Positions 52,764 to 61,287 are shown, counted from the stretch's first letter. The stretch: DNA of 64,000 nt from Actinoplanes ianthinogenes (GCF_018324205.1 NZ_AP023356.1:4233501-4297500), one strand, 5' to 3'. Numbers and translations: made by a program. Notes: generated by a model not told the origin, from the letters alone.

Positions 52764-53248
52764 CCCTGGGCACTCCGCTCGAGGGTGTATCGGAAGATGA
52801 TCGGCCCGGCCTGATCCACCACGACCCGCAGATGCAACCGGCTGCCGACGCCGACGCTGAACACCTCCGGCGTCCGGGAGCCTGAACAGCGCAGGCCACG
52901 CCCGGAGTCCTCCTCGCCCTCGCCGAGACTGACCCGGACCGAACTGTCGTCCGGCCCCGCGCAGACCACCGAGATCAGGAACGCCCCTCCGTCCAGATCA
53001 TCAGTTTTCGCATAATCAGCGCCCGCGGCCAGCACGAGAGTTTCCGCGGTCTCCTGGTCCCCGGTCTCCGGCAACAGCTGCTCGGCGGCAAGCCGCCAGG
53101 TCAGCAGCCGCGGATCAGCCTCCGACCGGGGCCGCGCCGACCACCACCAGCCCGCACCCACGACGAGCAGGAGCGCGGCCGCCACGCGCAGCACCACCCC
53201 GCGTCCCCGTTCGCCGCTTATGGTGCGGTTGTCCCGTTCGCCGCTCAC
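52760..53248 (-). CDS. Small membrane-anchored protein in the type III PKS operon
   Basis: 162 residues from GTG 53248, which overlaps the PKS stop codon (GTGA), so it is the third gene of the operon. An N-terminal segment with two SGER repeats precedes one transmembrane helix (VVLRVAAALLLVVGAGWWW), then an extracytoplasmic domain with two cysteines (VVCAGPDDSS, GLRCSGSRT) of beta-sandwich character (VFSVGVGSRLHLRVVV). No family recognised. Coupling suggests it helps handle or position the PKS product at the membrane. Confidence 0.68.
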   Translation of the reverse strand: MSGERDNRTISGERGRGVVLRVAAALLLVVGAGWWWSARPRSEADPRLLTWRLAAEQLLPETGDQETAETLVLAAGADYAKTDDLDGGAFLISVVCAGPDDSSVRVSLGEGEEDSGRGLRCSGSRTPEVFSVGVGSRLHLRVVVDQAGPIIFRYTLERSAQG

Positions 53249-54843
53249 GATGCGACTGTAGAGAACTCGAGCAGGGCGCCGTAAAGCGTGAGCCCGGGAC
53301 CGAAGGCGAGCATCACCACCCTGCGCGGCGGCTGCGCCGCCCGACGCAGAGCGTCCAGGATCAGAAGCACGGTCGGTGACGAACAATTTCCGTACGTCGA
53401 CAGCACTCCCCGTGAAGCCGCCAGCGCCGACTCGCCCAGGCCCAGCCGCTCCTGCACCACGTCGAGGATCCGCGGACCACCGGGGTGCACGGCCCACCCG
53501 TCCACGTCGCCGATGCTCAGCCCGTGCCGCCCGAGCAGGTCGCCAACCAGCGCCCGGACGTGCACGGACAGCACCGCGGGCACCTCCGGGGACAGCCCCA
53601 TCCGAAACCCGAGATCCGTCACCTCCCAGGTCATGTGCCCCGCCGTAGTGGTATCAGTGACCGCCGCAACCTCGCGCACCACATACCCCGGAAGCGACCC
53701 CGGCCGACCCTCGAGCGCAGTCGCGTCACCGAGGAGCGGGGTTTGGCCGGGGATCGGGGTCCCATCACTGGAGAACTCAGTCACTTGGCCGGGGAATGCC
53801 GTCGCCTGGGCGGGAACCGCCTCCTGGCCGAGACGCGGGGTCGCCTGGTCGGGGAGCGGGGACGCGCGACCGGGGCGCGGAGTCGCCTGATCGAGACGCG
53901 GAGTCGCCTGGCCTGGAAGCGGGGTCGCCTGGCCGGGGCGCGGGGTCACCTGGCCTGGAAGCGGAGTCGCCTGGCCTGGAAGCGGGGTCGCGTGGCCCGG
54001 GAGCGGGGTCCCGTCACCGGAGAACGCGGCCGTCTCGCCGGAGAACGCAGTCGCGTGGCCCGGGAGTGGGGTCCCGTCACCAGAGAACGCGGCCGTCTCG
54101 CCGGAGAACGCAGTCGCGTGGCCCGGGAGTGGGACCGGGGCGGGAAGCGTCACGTCAACGGGAGGCGGGACCTGGTGGTCGGCGGATGAGCGGTCCGGAC
54201 GAGGGTGGCCGGAGAGGGGCGCGGCGGCCGGGGTGAGCACCACGGCGGCCGCGGCGTCGGAGAAGAGGGCGTGCGAGACGATCTGTTGGACGTCCGGCGC
54301 GCCGGATCCGGCGGGCTGCATGTGCAGGCTGGTCAGCTCGGTGCAGAGCAGCAGCGCCGGGCGGCCGCGGGCGACCACGAAGTCGCTCGCCGCGCCCAGT
54401 CCCGGCAATGCGGCGTAACAACCCATGTGCCCGACGAAGAGCCGCTGCACGTTCGGTGACATGGCCAGATCGCGGGCGAGCAGGATGTCCAGCCCGGGCG
54501 TGGCATAACCGGTACAGGAGCAGACTGCGAAAAGTCCCAAATCGGCCGCGGCGATCCCCGCGTCGGCCAGCGCTCGGCTCGCCGCGGCCCGGCCCAACGG
54601 CACCGCCTCGTCCTGGTAGCGGCGCATCCGGCGCTCGGTGGACCACTCGGAGACGTCCTCCAGCAGCGGGCTCACCGCGGCCTGCCGGGTGACCACCCCG
54701 GAGTTCGCGAAGATCCGCTGAGCCAGACCGCGCCGACCACCCGCGTAGTGCCGCGCGAAGAAGCCCTCCCACAACTCGTCCTGCACCGCCGTGGGCGGCA
54801 ACGCCACCCCCAGCCCGCTGATCACCGCGCCGACCATGGTCAC
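53245..54843 (-). CDS. Type III polyketide synthase with a large internal repeat insertion
   Basis: 532 residues. Chalcone-synthase-fold signatures: catalytic Cys142 in LFVGHMGCYAALPGL, His453 in DGWAVHPGGPRILD, Asn486 in STYGNCSSPTVL, and the C-terminal AFGPGLTLYGALLE. Such enzymes condense malonyl-CoA onto acyl starters to give resorcinols or pyrones. The usual length is about 350; here about 180 residues (about 205-388) of repeat, TPLPGQA and SGETAAFSGDG types, are inserted after SDAAAAVVLTP. Start: GTG 54843 overlaps the methyltransferase stop; ATG 54837, with AGG upstream, is an alternative. Reading frame is intact. Confidence 0.9.
   Translation of the reverse strand: MTMVGAVISGLGVALPPTAVQDELWEGFFARHYAGGRRGLAQRIFANSGVVTRQAAVSPLLEDVSEWSTERRMRRYQDEAVPLGRAAASRALADAGIAAADLGLFAVCSCTGYATPGLDILLARDLAMSPNVQRLFVGHMGCYAALPGLGAASDFVVARGRPALLLCTELTSLHMQPAGSGAPDVQQIVSHALFSDAAAAVVLTPAAAPLSGHPRPDRSSADHQVPPPVDVTLPAPVPLPGHATAFSGETAAFSGDGTPLPGHATAFSGETAAFSGDGTPLPGHATPLPGQATPLPGQVTPRPGQATPLPGQATPRLDQATPRPGRASPLPDQATPRLGQEAVPAQATAFPGQVTEFSSDGTPIPGQTPLLGDATALEGRPGSLPGYVVREVAAVTDTTTAGHMTWEVTDLGFRMGLSPEVPAVLSVHVRALVGDLLGRHGLSIGDVDGWAVHPGGPRILDVVQERLGLGESALAASRGVLSTYGNCSSPTVLLILDALRRAAQPPRRVVMLAFGPGLTLYGALLEFSTVAS
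53800..54138. repeat. Repeats coding for the PKS insertion
   Basis: Near-exact 63-bp units begin at about 53991, 54054 and 54117 (CGTGGCCCGGGAG(C/T)GGGGTC and then CGGAGAACGCGGCCGTCTC-type sequence); further into the gene they give way to shorter 24-bp GCCTGG(A)AGCGG(A/G)GTC units. All periods are multiples of three, so the frame is kept. The array encodes about residues 236-350 of the synthase. Confidence 0.75.
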
Positions 54844-56333
54844 CTGCCGTCACGATCCGCGGCCACCAAGGCCGCCGCTGGGTGCTCGGCACGGTCCCTC
54901 GCCGAGCGCTCCTCACTGCTGCCCGGGTGGTCGACGCCACGGCTTCCCGCCCTGAGGGCGTAGCGGCTGCCTTCACCGTCACGCCCGAATGCGGGAGCCG
55001 CATGGCCGGATGCGGAAGCGGCCCGGCCGGAGGCAGCCGGGGCGGCGCGGCCGGACGAGGGAACGGCCCGGCCGGACGCGGGATCCGCAGGGCCGGATGC
55101 GGAAGCGGCCCGGCCGGAGGCAGCCGGGGCGGCGCGGCCGGACGAGGGAACGGCCCGACCGGACGCGGGATCCGCATAGCCAGATGCGGAAGCGGCCCGG
55201 CCGGAGGCAGCCGGGGCGGCGCGGCCGGACGAGGGAGCCGCATGGCCGGATGCGGAAGCGGCCCGGCCGGAGGCAGCCGGGGCGGCGCGGCCAGATGCGG
55301 GACGGGCGCGGCCGGAGGCAGCCGGGGCGGCGCGGCTGAAAGCGGCGGGGACAGCGCGGGTAGGCGCGGTGGCGCTGATGCCGGCGGGAGTGGTTCGCCA
55401 GATGTCGGTAGGAGCGGGGGTAGTGCCGGTAAGCGCTGTAGGAGTGGTAGCTGCGGCAGCCGTTCGAGGGGTGCCGGGAGGCACGGCGGGAGTGGTGGTG
55501 CTGGTAAGCGCCGTGGGAGTGGTGCCGTTCAGCGCCGTGGCCGTCGGGCCGGTGGGAATGGTGTCGGCCGCGGTGGTGTCGACGGGGGCGCTGGGAGTGG
55601 TGCCGGTAGGCGCGGCGGGGGCGGGTTTGTGGCCGAGGGCCTGGTAGAGGACCGCGGTGGAGAAGGTGGGGAGGATGCGGCCGAGCGGGCGACCGGGCCG
55701 GGCACGGCTGGAGGTCAGCCAGCGAATCAGGCCGGGGAGGCTTGGTCGCACGCCGCGGACGGCCAGGCGGACGCCGTGGCGGGCGAACTCGGCGCGCAGC
55801 CGGGTCGGCGTGACGAAGAGTGCCGGGTCGTGCAGTCCCACCGGCGCAACCCCGGACCGCTCCCCCAGGGTGACCGCGATGAAGCGGCTGAGCGCGGTGG
55901 CGTTCAGCGTGTCGAGCACCACCGTGCCGCCCGGGCGGAGCACCCGGCACAGCTCGGCGACCGTCGCGCTCAGGTCGGGGACGTGCTCCAGGATCTCGCC
56001 GGCCACCACCACGTCGGCCGCGGCGTCGGCGAGCGGCAGCGCGGCCACGTCGCCGCCGACCGGGGAGACGCCCTGCTCGGCGGCGCGGGTGAGGCCGGAG
56101 CGGCGCAGGTCGACGCCGACGTGCCGATAGCCCAGGTCGCGGACGTGCGGGGCGAGCAGGCCGCCGCCGCAGCCGGCGTCCAGCAGGATCCGGCCGGGCT
56201 CGGCGGGCCGCGGGATCAACTCGGCGCGGGCTGCCGCGAGCCAATGCAGCAGCTCGAACCGGCCACCCGGGCGCCACCACTCGTCGGCCAGGTCGTCGTA
56301 CTGGCACGGATCGTTACGCCGCATCGACAACAT
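54840..56333 (-). CDS. UbiG-like SAM methyltransferase with a long repeat tail
   Basis: 497 residues from ATG 56333; ATG 56324 is possible. Residues 1-236 form a complete class I methyltransferase: LLDAGCGGGLLAPHVRDLG (SAM motif I), VGVDLRRSGL, AGEILEHVPDLSATVAELCR and VLRPGGTVVLDTLN, ending TFSTAVLYQALGHKP, as in 3-demethylubiquinone O-methyltransferase relatives. Residues 237-497 are Thr/Pro/Ala then Ala/Ser/Gly-Arg repeats (ASGRAAPAASGRAASASGHA type). It heads the operon with the type III PKS and probably methylates the polyketide product. The tail is unrelated to the fold. Confidence 0.85.
   Translation of the reverse strand: MLSMRRNDPCQYDDLADEWWRPGGRFELLHWLAAARAELIPRPAEPGRILLDAGCGGGLLAPHVRDLGYRHVGVDLRRSGLTRAAEQGVSPVGGDVAALPLADAAADVVVAGEILEHVPDLSATVAELCRVLRPGGTVVLDTLNATALSRFIAVTLGERSGVAPVGLHDPALFVTPTRLRAEFARHGVRLAVRGVRPSLPGLIRWLTSSRARPGRPLGRILPTFSTAVLYQALGHKPAPAAPTGTTPSAPVDTTAADTIPTGPTATALNGTTPTALTSTTTPAVPPGTPRTAAAATTPTALTGTTPAPTDIWRTTPAGISATAPTRAVPAAFSRAAPAASGRARPASGRAAPAASGRAASASGHAAPSSGRAAPAASGRAASASGYADPASGRAVPSSGRAAPAASGRAASASGPADPASGRAVPSSGRAAPAASGRAASASGHAAPAFGRDGEGSRYALRAGSRGVDHPGSSEERSARDRAEHPAAALVAADRDGR
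54990..55345. repeat. Repeats coding for the methyltransferase C-terminal tail
   Basis: The motif TGCGGAAGCGGCCCGGCCGG recurs at 55011, 55098, 55185 and 55251, giving periods of 87, 87 and 66 bp (a 21-bp deletion in the last). All are multiples of three. It codes for the Ala/Ser/Gly/Arg-rich end of the protein. Confidence 0.75.
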
Positions 56334-56369
56334 GTGATCGAGACTGGCACGATCTCCGCCGAGGCACCA

Positions 56370-56690
56370 CCGGACGGCATTGAACCTGTGGACAACCCGC
56401 CCGGCAGGACCCATCGCCGTTGAACCTGTGGACAGACGCCCGGCAGGACCCGTCGCCATCGAAGCCGTGGACGAGGCACCAGGTCAGACCGGAGGGCATC
56501 CCAACCGTGGACGAGACGCCGGGCCAGACCGGACGGCATCCCAACCGTGGACGAGACGCCAGGTCAGACCGGACGGCATCCCAACCGTGGACGAGGCGCC
56601 GGGCCAGACCCGAGGTCATCGAAACCGTGGCGAGCCGGCGGGCCAGACCGGACGGCATTGGACCTACGGACAGCCGCCGAGTGGGACGGG
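56370..56690. repeat. 40-bp tandem repeats in the shared upstream region
   Basis: About eight copies with 40-bp spacing. The marker AACC(G)TGGAC or a variant stands at 56382, 56422, 56461, 56501, 56541, 56581, 56621 and about 56661. Copies 56501-56581 are nearly identical (CCAACCGTGGACGAGACGCC, then GGGCCAGACCGGACGGCAT). The array fills most of the 383-bp gap between the divergent methyltransferase and prenyltransferase genes. No gene is seen here. The units have no unique spacers. Confidence 0.85.
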
Positions 56691-56716
56691 CCGCCCCGGT
56701 GGGTGACTGCTGTCGC

Positions 56717-57592
56717 ATGAGGAACGGTGGCCGGACAGTCACCACGGGACGCAGACTGCTCACCATGTCCCGTGCGCTCGCCCTGCTGCGCTCCGCCCAT
56801 CCGGAACCGGGCGCCGCCGTGACCCTGGCGATGACCCTGCTCGCCGCCGGCGCGGGGCACCGTGGCCGGCGCCTGCTCTGCGTGGCGCTCGCGGTGGCGG
56901 CCACCCAACTCGCCGTCGGCTGGGTGAACGACTGGCTGGACGCGGACCGGGACCGGCAGACCGGCCGGCGGGACAAACCCGTCGCGGCGGGCGCGGTCTC
57001 TCGTCGTACCGTAGGAATTGCGGGGTTGATCGCGGCCTTGGCCGCGCCTGTGGTGGCGATTCCGCTCGGCGCGGCAGCCGCGGTGACCATCGGCGTGGCC
57101 GCGCTCGTCGGCTTGCTCTACGACTGGCCGCTGAAGTCGACGCCGTTCTCCGTGCTGCCCTATCTGGTGGCGTTCGGGCTGTTGCCGGCGTTCGTGGTGG
57201 TGGCGCTGCCCGGGCATCCGGCGCCACCGGCCTGGCTGCTGCTGGCGGCCGGGCTGCTCGGCGCCGGGGCGCACTTCGCCAACGTGCTGCCGGACCTCGC
57301 CGACGACGCGGCGACCGGGGTGCGTGGCCTGCCGCATCGGATCGGGGCGCGCGGCTCCCGGCTGGCCGCCGCGGCACTGCTGCTGGGTGCCACGGTGACC
57401 CTGGTCCTGGGGCCACCCGGACCGCCTTCCTGGACGGGTTGGCTGGCCGGAGCGGCGGCCGTGGTGCTCCTGCCGATCGGCTGGTACCTGGCCGGTCGCA
57501 CCCGGGGACGGCCGGTGGCGCTGTTCCGCGCGGTGATCGTGGTGGCCCTGATCGACGTCCTCCTGCTGATCTCCAGCGGACCGGTGGTGTGA
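56717..57592 (+). CDS. UbiA family prenyltransferase
   Basis: 291 residues from ATG 56717; ATG 56765 would give a protein of 275 residues. About eight to nine transmembrane helices. The first aspartate-rich motif is NDWLDADRDRQTGRRDKP (NDxxDxxxD) and the second is DLADDAATGVRGLPHRIG, which bind Mg2+ and the prenyl diphosphate. Family members transfer a polyprenyl group to an aromatic ring. Placed next to a type III PKS and methyltransferase, prenylation of their phenolic product is a reasonable inference. Its upstream region is the 40-bp array. Confidence 0.88.
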   Translation: MRNGGRTVTTGRRLLTMSRALALLRSAHPEPGAAVTLAMTLLAAGAGHRGRRLLCVALAVAATQLAVGWVNDWLDADRDRQTGRRDKPVAAGAVSRRTVGIAGLIAALAAPVVAIPLGAAAAVTIGVAALVGLLYDWPLKSTPFSVLPYLVAFGLLPAFVVVALPGHPAPPAWLLLAAGLLGAGAHFANVLPDLADDAATGVRGLPHRIGARGSRLAAAALLLGATVTLVLGPPGPPSWTGWLAGAAAVVLLPIGWYLAGRTRGRPVALFRAVIVVALIDVLLLISSGPVV

Positions 57593-57686
57593 TCCACTGC
57601 GGCCGGATGGATGGGTCGGCGCACGCGGCGGATTACCGCCCACTAGGCTGATCACACACCTTGGTGTCGCTATTTGGAGGATCGTG

Positions 57687-58379
57687 ATGCGCTCGCTGGT
57701 AACCCGTCGCGCCGCCCTGGTCGCGGGTGTCGCCACCGTCGGTGCCATCGCGCTGGCCGGTTGCTCGGCCGGCCAGGTTGCCGAGACTGCCGAGCTGGTC
57801 ACCCCGATCGCGGGGGTGAACGCGCAGTCCGTCGACGGCGCCGTGTTCGTGCGCAACGCGCAGATCACGTACAACGGCATCCAGGGCTACGCCAAGGGTG
57901 AGAACGCGCCGCTCGAGCTGAGCCTCTACAACCAGTCCGAGGAAGACGTCACGGTCTCGATCACCAGCGAGCCGACCGACCAGCCGCAGGTGGTCTCGGC
58001 GAAGCAGGTGGGCTTCGTCACCACCCCGACCCCGGCGCCGACCGGGACCGCCGTCCCCGAGGTCTCGGGCAAGCCGGCCGCGTCGGCCTCGGGCAAGCCC
58101 GCCGCCTCGGCCACGCCAGCCGCCACGCCGACCCCCGTGGTCACCGCTGCGCAGATCAAGCTTTCGCCGCTCGGCCAGGCCCTGTTCCGCCCGACCGACG
58201 CGAACAAGCTCCAGGTCGTCGGCCTGAGCGACAACCTGCGGCCGGGTGAGAAGGTCAACCTCGTGCTCCACTTCAGCACCGGCGCGGCCGACCTGCACAT
58301 CCAGGCGCCGGTCGCGATCCCGGTGACCGCGGCCTCCCGGGCGCCCGGCGCGACGGGTGAGAACTCCGAGCACGAGTGA
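57687..58379 (+). CDS. Lipoprotein upstream of radA
   Basis: 230 residues from ATG 57687, placed 6-7 bases after GGAGG. The signal ends in a lipobox IALAGC. A beta-rich domain (VDGAVFVRNAQITYNG, ENAPLELSLYNQSEEDVTVSI) is interrupted by an Ala/Pro/Thr/Ser linker (residues about 112-155) and resumes with LRPGEKVNLVLHFSTGAADL. The fold resembles DUF461/PCuAC-like copper chaperones in outline, but their Met/His copper motif is not evident. It is probably a surface lipoprotein. Confidence 0.75.
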   Translation: MRSLVTRRAALVAGVATVGAIALAGCSAGQVAETAELVTPIAGVNAQSVDGAVFVRNAQITYNGIQGYAKGENAPLELSLYNQSEEDVTVSITSEPTDQPQVVSAKQVGFVTTPTPAPTGTAVPEVSGKPAASASGKPAASATPAATPTPVVTAAQIKLSPLGQALFRPTDANKLQVVGLSDNLRPGEKVNLVLHFSTGAADLHIQAPVAIPVTAASRAPGATGENSEHE

Positions 58380-58410
58380 CGTTGTCATACCCGGCGGCTA
58401 ACTTGGCCGG

Positions 58411-59829
58411 GTGACATCCTCGCGAACCAGTTCCAAGGCAGCCCGGCCGGCCTACGTCTGCGACGCCTGCGGCCACCAGCCACCGAAATGGCTGGGCCGC
58501 TGCCCGGAGTGCGGCGAGTGGGGCTCGATCATCGAGTCCACGGTGTCCGTCGGGGTCTCCGGCCGGGTGGTCAGCTCCCGCATGCCGAGCGAGCCGGCCC
58601 GGCCGATCTCGCAGATCAGCGCCGCGCCCGCCCGAGCCGTGCCGAGCGGCGTCAGCGAGCTCGACCGGGTGCTCGGCGGCGGCCTGGTCCCCGGCGCGGT
58701 GGTGCTGCTCGCCGGTGAGCCCGGGGTGGGCAAGTCGACGCTGCTGCTCGACGTGGCCCAGCAGTGGGCCACCGGGGCCGGCACACCGTCGCTGGTGGTC
58801 AGCGGCGAGGAGTCGGTGAGCCAGGTCCGGCTGCGGGCCGAGCGGCTCGGCGCGCTGCACGAGCGCCTGTTCCTGGCCGCCGAGAATGATCTGGGGACGG
58901 TCATCGGCCACCTCGACGCGGTCAAGCCGGGTCTGCTGGTGCTCGACTCGGTGCAGACCGTCTCGGCCCCCGGCACCGAGGGTGTGCCCGGCGGCGTCAC
59001 CCAGGTCCGGGCGGTCACCGCGGCCCTGGTCTCGATCGCCAAGGAGCGGGGCATCGCCACCGTCCTGGTCGGTCACGTCACCAAGGACGGTCAGGTGGCC
59101 GGTCCCCGGGTGCTGGAGCACCTGGTCGACGTGGTGCTGCACTTCGAGGGTGACAAGCACTCGTCGCTGCGCCTGGTCCGCGGGGTGAAAAACCGGTTCG
59201 GCGCGGCCGACGAGGTGGGCTGTTTCGAGATGCACGAGGGCGGGATCAGCAGCCTGCCCGACCCGTCCGGCCTGTTCCTGACCCGTTATCAGGAGCCGGT
59301 CCCGGGCACCTGCGTGACGGTCGCGATGGAGGGCCGGCGGGCGCTGGTCACCGAGGTGCAGGCGCTGATCGGGGCCGAGGTGCAGGGCTCACCGCGGCGC
59401 ACGGTGTCCGGTCTCGACAGCGCCCGGCTGGCCATGGTGCTGGCCGTGCTGGAGCGCCGCACCAAGCAGATCAAGCTGTACAACCGGGAGGTGTTCGCGG
59501 CCACCGTGGGCGGCATCCGGCTCACCGAGCCCTCCGCCGACCTGGCGATGGCCCTCGCGGTGGCGTCCGGCGGGCTCGATCTGGCGATGGCGCCCACCCT
59601 GGTGGCGATCGGCGAGGTCGGGCTGACCGGGGAGATCCGCCGGGTGAGCGCGATCGGCCGGCGGCTGGCCGAGGCGGCCCGGCTCGGGTTCCGGGTGGCC
59701 CTGGTGCCGCCGGGCAGTCTCAACGGTGAGGCCGGCGCGCCCAAGGGCATGGAGGTGATCGAGGTCGGCGACCTGCGCTCGGCGTTGCAGAACGCGGCAC
59801 GGGCCTCAGCCGAGCACAGCGGCCGGTGA
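58411..59829 (+). CDS. radA: DNA repair protein RadA
   Basis: 472 residues from GTG 58411. The N-terminal C4 zinc finger is YVCDACGHQPPKWLGRCPEC; the RecA-like core has Walker A AGEPGVGKSTL and LLVLDSVQTV; the RadA-specific KNRFG motif is present (VKNRFGAADEVGCFEM), and a Lon-like C-terminal domain ends the protein. RadA promotes branch migration in recombinational repair. It lies 31 bases after the lipoprotein gene and 83 bases before disA, the usual actinobacterial radA-disA arrangement. Confidence 0.95.
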   Translation: MTSSRTSSKAARPAYVCDACGHQPPKWLGRCPECGEWGSIIESTVSVGVSGRVVSSRMPSEPARPISQISAAPARAVPSGVSELDRVLGGGLVPGAVVLLAGEPGVGKSTLLLDVAQQWATGAGTPSLVVSGEESVSQVRLRAERLGALHERLFLAAENDLGTVIGHLDAVKPGLLVLDSVQTVSAPGTEGVPGGVTQVRAVTAALVSIAKERGIATVLVGHVTKDGQVAGPRVLEHLVDVVLHFEGDKHSSLRLVRGVKNRFGAADEVGCFEMHEGGISSLPDPSGLFLTRYQEPVPGTCVTVAMEGRRALVTEVQALIGAEVQGSPRRTVSGLDSARLAMVLAVLERRTKQIKLYNREVFAATVGGIRLTEPSADLAMALAVASGGLDLAMAPTLVAIGEVGLTGEIRRVSAIGRRLAEAARLGFRVALVPPGSLNGEAGAPKGMEVIEVGDLRSALQNAARASAEHSGR

Positions 59830-59842
59830 CCGAGAGTGACGA

Positions 59843-59906
59843 TTCATCACGCTACGGAGCATTCATCGAACCATGCCTCGTTGCCCGTGATGAAGGTTCG
59901 TAGACT
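59843..59906 (+). promoter_or_regulatory. disA promoter region with long-range inverted repeat
   Basis: TTCATCACG (59843-59851) is the exact inverse complement of CGTGATGAA (59886-59894), and CGAACC (59868-59873) of GGTTCG (59895-59900). TAGACT (59901-59906) is a plausible -10 box only six bases from the disA GTG (59913), so disA may be transcribed leaderless. The two halves of the repeats would cover the -35 region. Confidence 0.4.
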
Positions 59907-59912
59907 GTACCG

Positions 59913-61094
59913 GTGCCGCTCGACCGCGATGGTTCCAAGTCCGCCGCCAGTTCAACGCCGCGCCCCGGCGTCAACGGCGCGGGTCACCGCGCGGTGGCCC
60001 CGTTGACCGGCATCGGCCTCACCGGGGGCGCCAGCGATCCGATCCGGGCCAACCTCGCCCTGATGGCTCCCGGCACCGCGCTGCGCGACGGTCTGGAGCG
60101 GATCCTCCGCGGCCGCACCGGCGCGCTGATCGTGCTGGGCTATGACGCGGTCGTCGAGCAGATCTGCACCGGCGGCTTCCCGCTCGATGTGGAGTTCTCC
60201 GCCACCCGCCTGCGCGAGCTGTGCAAGATGGACGGCGCCGTGGTGCTCTCCAGCGACGGTACCCGGATCGTCCGGGCCGCGGTGCACCTGATGCCCGACC
60301 CGTCCATCCCGTCCGAGGAGTCGGGCACCCGGCACCGCACCGCCGAGCGGGTGGCCAAGCAGTCCGGTTTCCCGGTGATCTCGGTCAGCCAGTCGATGCA
60401 CATCATCGGGCTCTATGTGAACGGGCAGCGGCACGTCCTGGACGATTCGGCCGCCATCCTGTCCCGGGCCAACCAGGCACTGGCCACCCTGGAGCGCTAC
60501 AAGCTGCGGCTCGACGAGGTGTCCGGCACCCTCTCCGCCCTGGAGATCGAGGACCTGGTCACGGTCCGGGACGCGGTCGCGGTGGTGCAGCGGCTGGAGA
60601 TGGTCCGCCGGATCGCCGACGAGATCTCGGGTTACGTGGTGGAGCTGGGCACCGACGGCCGCCTGCTCGCCCTCCAGCTGGACGAGCTGATGGCCGGCGT
60701 CGACGCGGACCGCACCCTGGTGATCCGGGACTACCTGCCGACCGGGCGCAAGGCACGCACGCTGGACGAGGCGCTGGTCGAGCTGGACCTGCTCACCGCC
60801 ACCGAGATGATCGACCTGGTCGCGGTGGCCAAGGCGATCGGCTACCCGGGCGCCTCCGACGCGCTGGACGCCGCGGTGTCGCCGCGCGGGTTCCGCCTGC
60901 TGGCCAAGGTGCCGCGGCTGCCCGCGCAGATCGTGGACCGGCTGGTCGACCACTTCGGCAGCCTGCAACGGCTGCTCGGGGCGACGGTCGAGGATCTCCA
61001 GGCGGTCGAGGGCGTCGGGGACGCGCGGGCTCGCGGAGTGCGGGAGGGGCTGTCCCGGCTCGCCGAGGCATCGATACTCGAGCGTTACGTCTGA
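59913..61094 (+). CDS. disA: DNA integrity scanning diadenylate cyclase DisA
   Basis: 393 residues from GTG 59913, with a 50-residue N-terminal extension before the DAC domain. DAC motifs: KMDGAVVLSSDGTRIV (the DGA) and GTRHRTAERVAKQ (the RHR). A coiled-coil spacer follows, then a C-terminal helix-hairpin-helix domain (VEDLQAVEGVGDARARGVRE). DisA makes c-di-AMP from two ATP and links it to DNA damage. It is downstream of radA, whose product is known to interact with DisA in other bacteria. Confidence 0.94.
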   Translation: MPLDRDGSKSAASSTPRPGVNGAGHRAVAPLTGIGLTGGASDPIRANLALMAPGTALRDGLERILRGRTGALIVLGYDAVVEQICTGGFPLDVEFSATRLRELCKMDGAVVLSSDGTRIVRAAVHLMPDPSIPSEESGTRHRTAERVAKQSGFPVISVSQSMHIIGLYVNGQRHVLDDSAAILSRANQALATLERYKLRLDEVSGTLSALEIEDLVTVRDAVAVVQRLEMVRRIADEISGYVVELGTDGRLLALQLDELMAGVDADRTLVIRDYLPTGRKARTLDEALVELDLLTATEMIDLVAVAKAIGYPGASDALDAAVSPRGFRLLAKVPRLPAQIVDRLVDHFGSLQRLLGATVEDLQAVEGVGDARARGVREGLSRLAEASILERYV

Positions 61095-61287
61095 TTCGGC
61101 GTACCGAAAAGGCCTGAAACCGCAAGCGATCCACCCTCTTTCGGGGGATTCTGTTGCCGCGGCCGCCATGACCCTGTGTCACGGATGGCACGAGCTTGTG
61201 AAGTCGGCAGTTATTTTTTCGGACTTTTCATCGCATCCTGCGCGCGCGGCGGACGGATCCGGCGCGATTCCTCGACGGTCGACGCTA

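Noticed and set aside
56370..56690. CRISPR array
   Set aside because: The 40-bp units follow each other with no unique spacers and no cas genes are nearby, so it is a tandem minisatellite.
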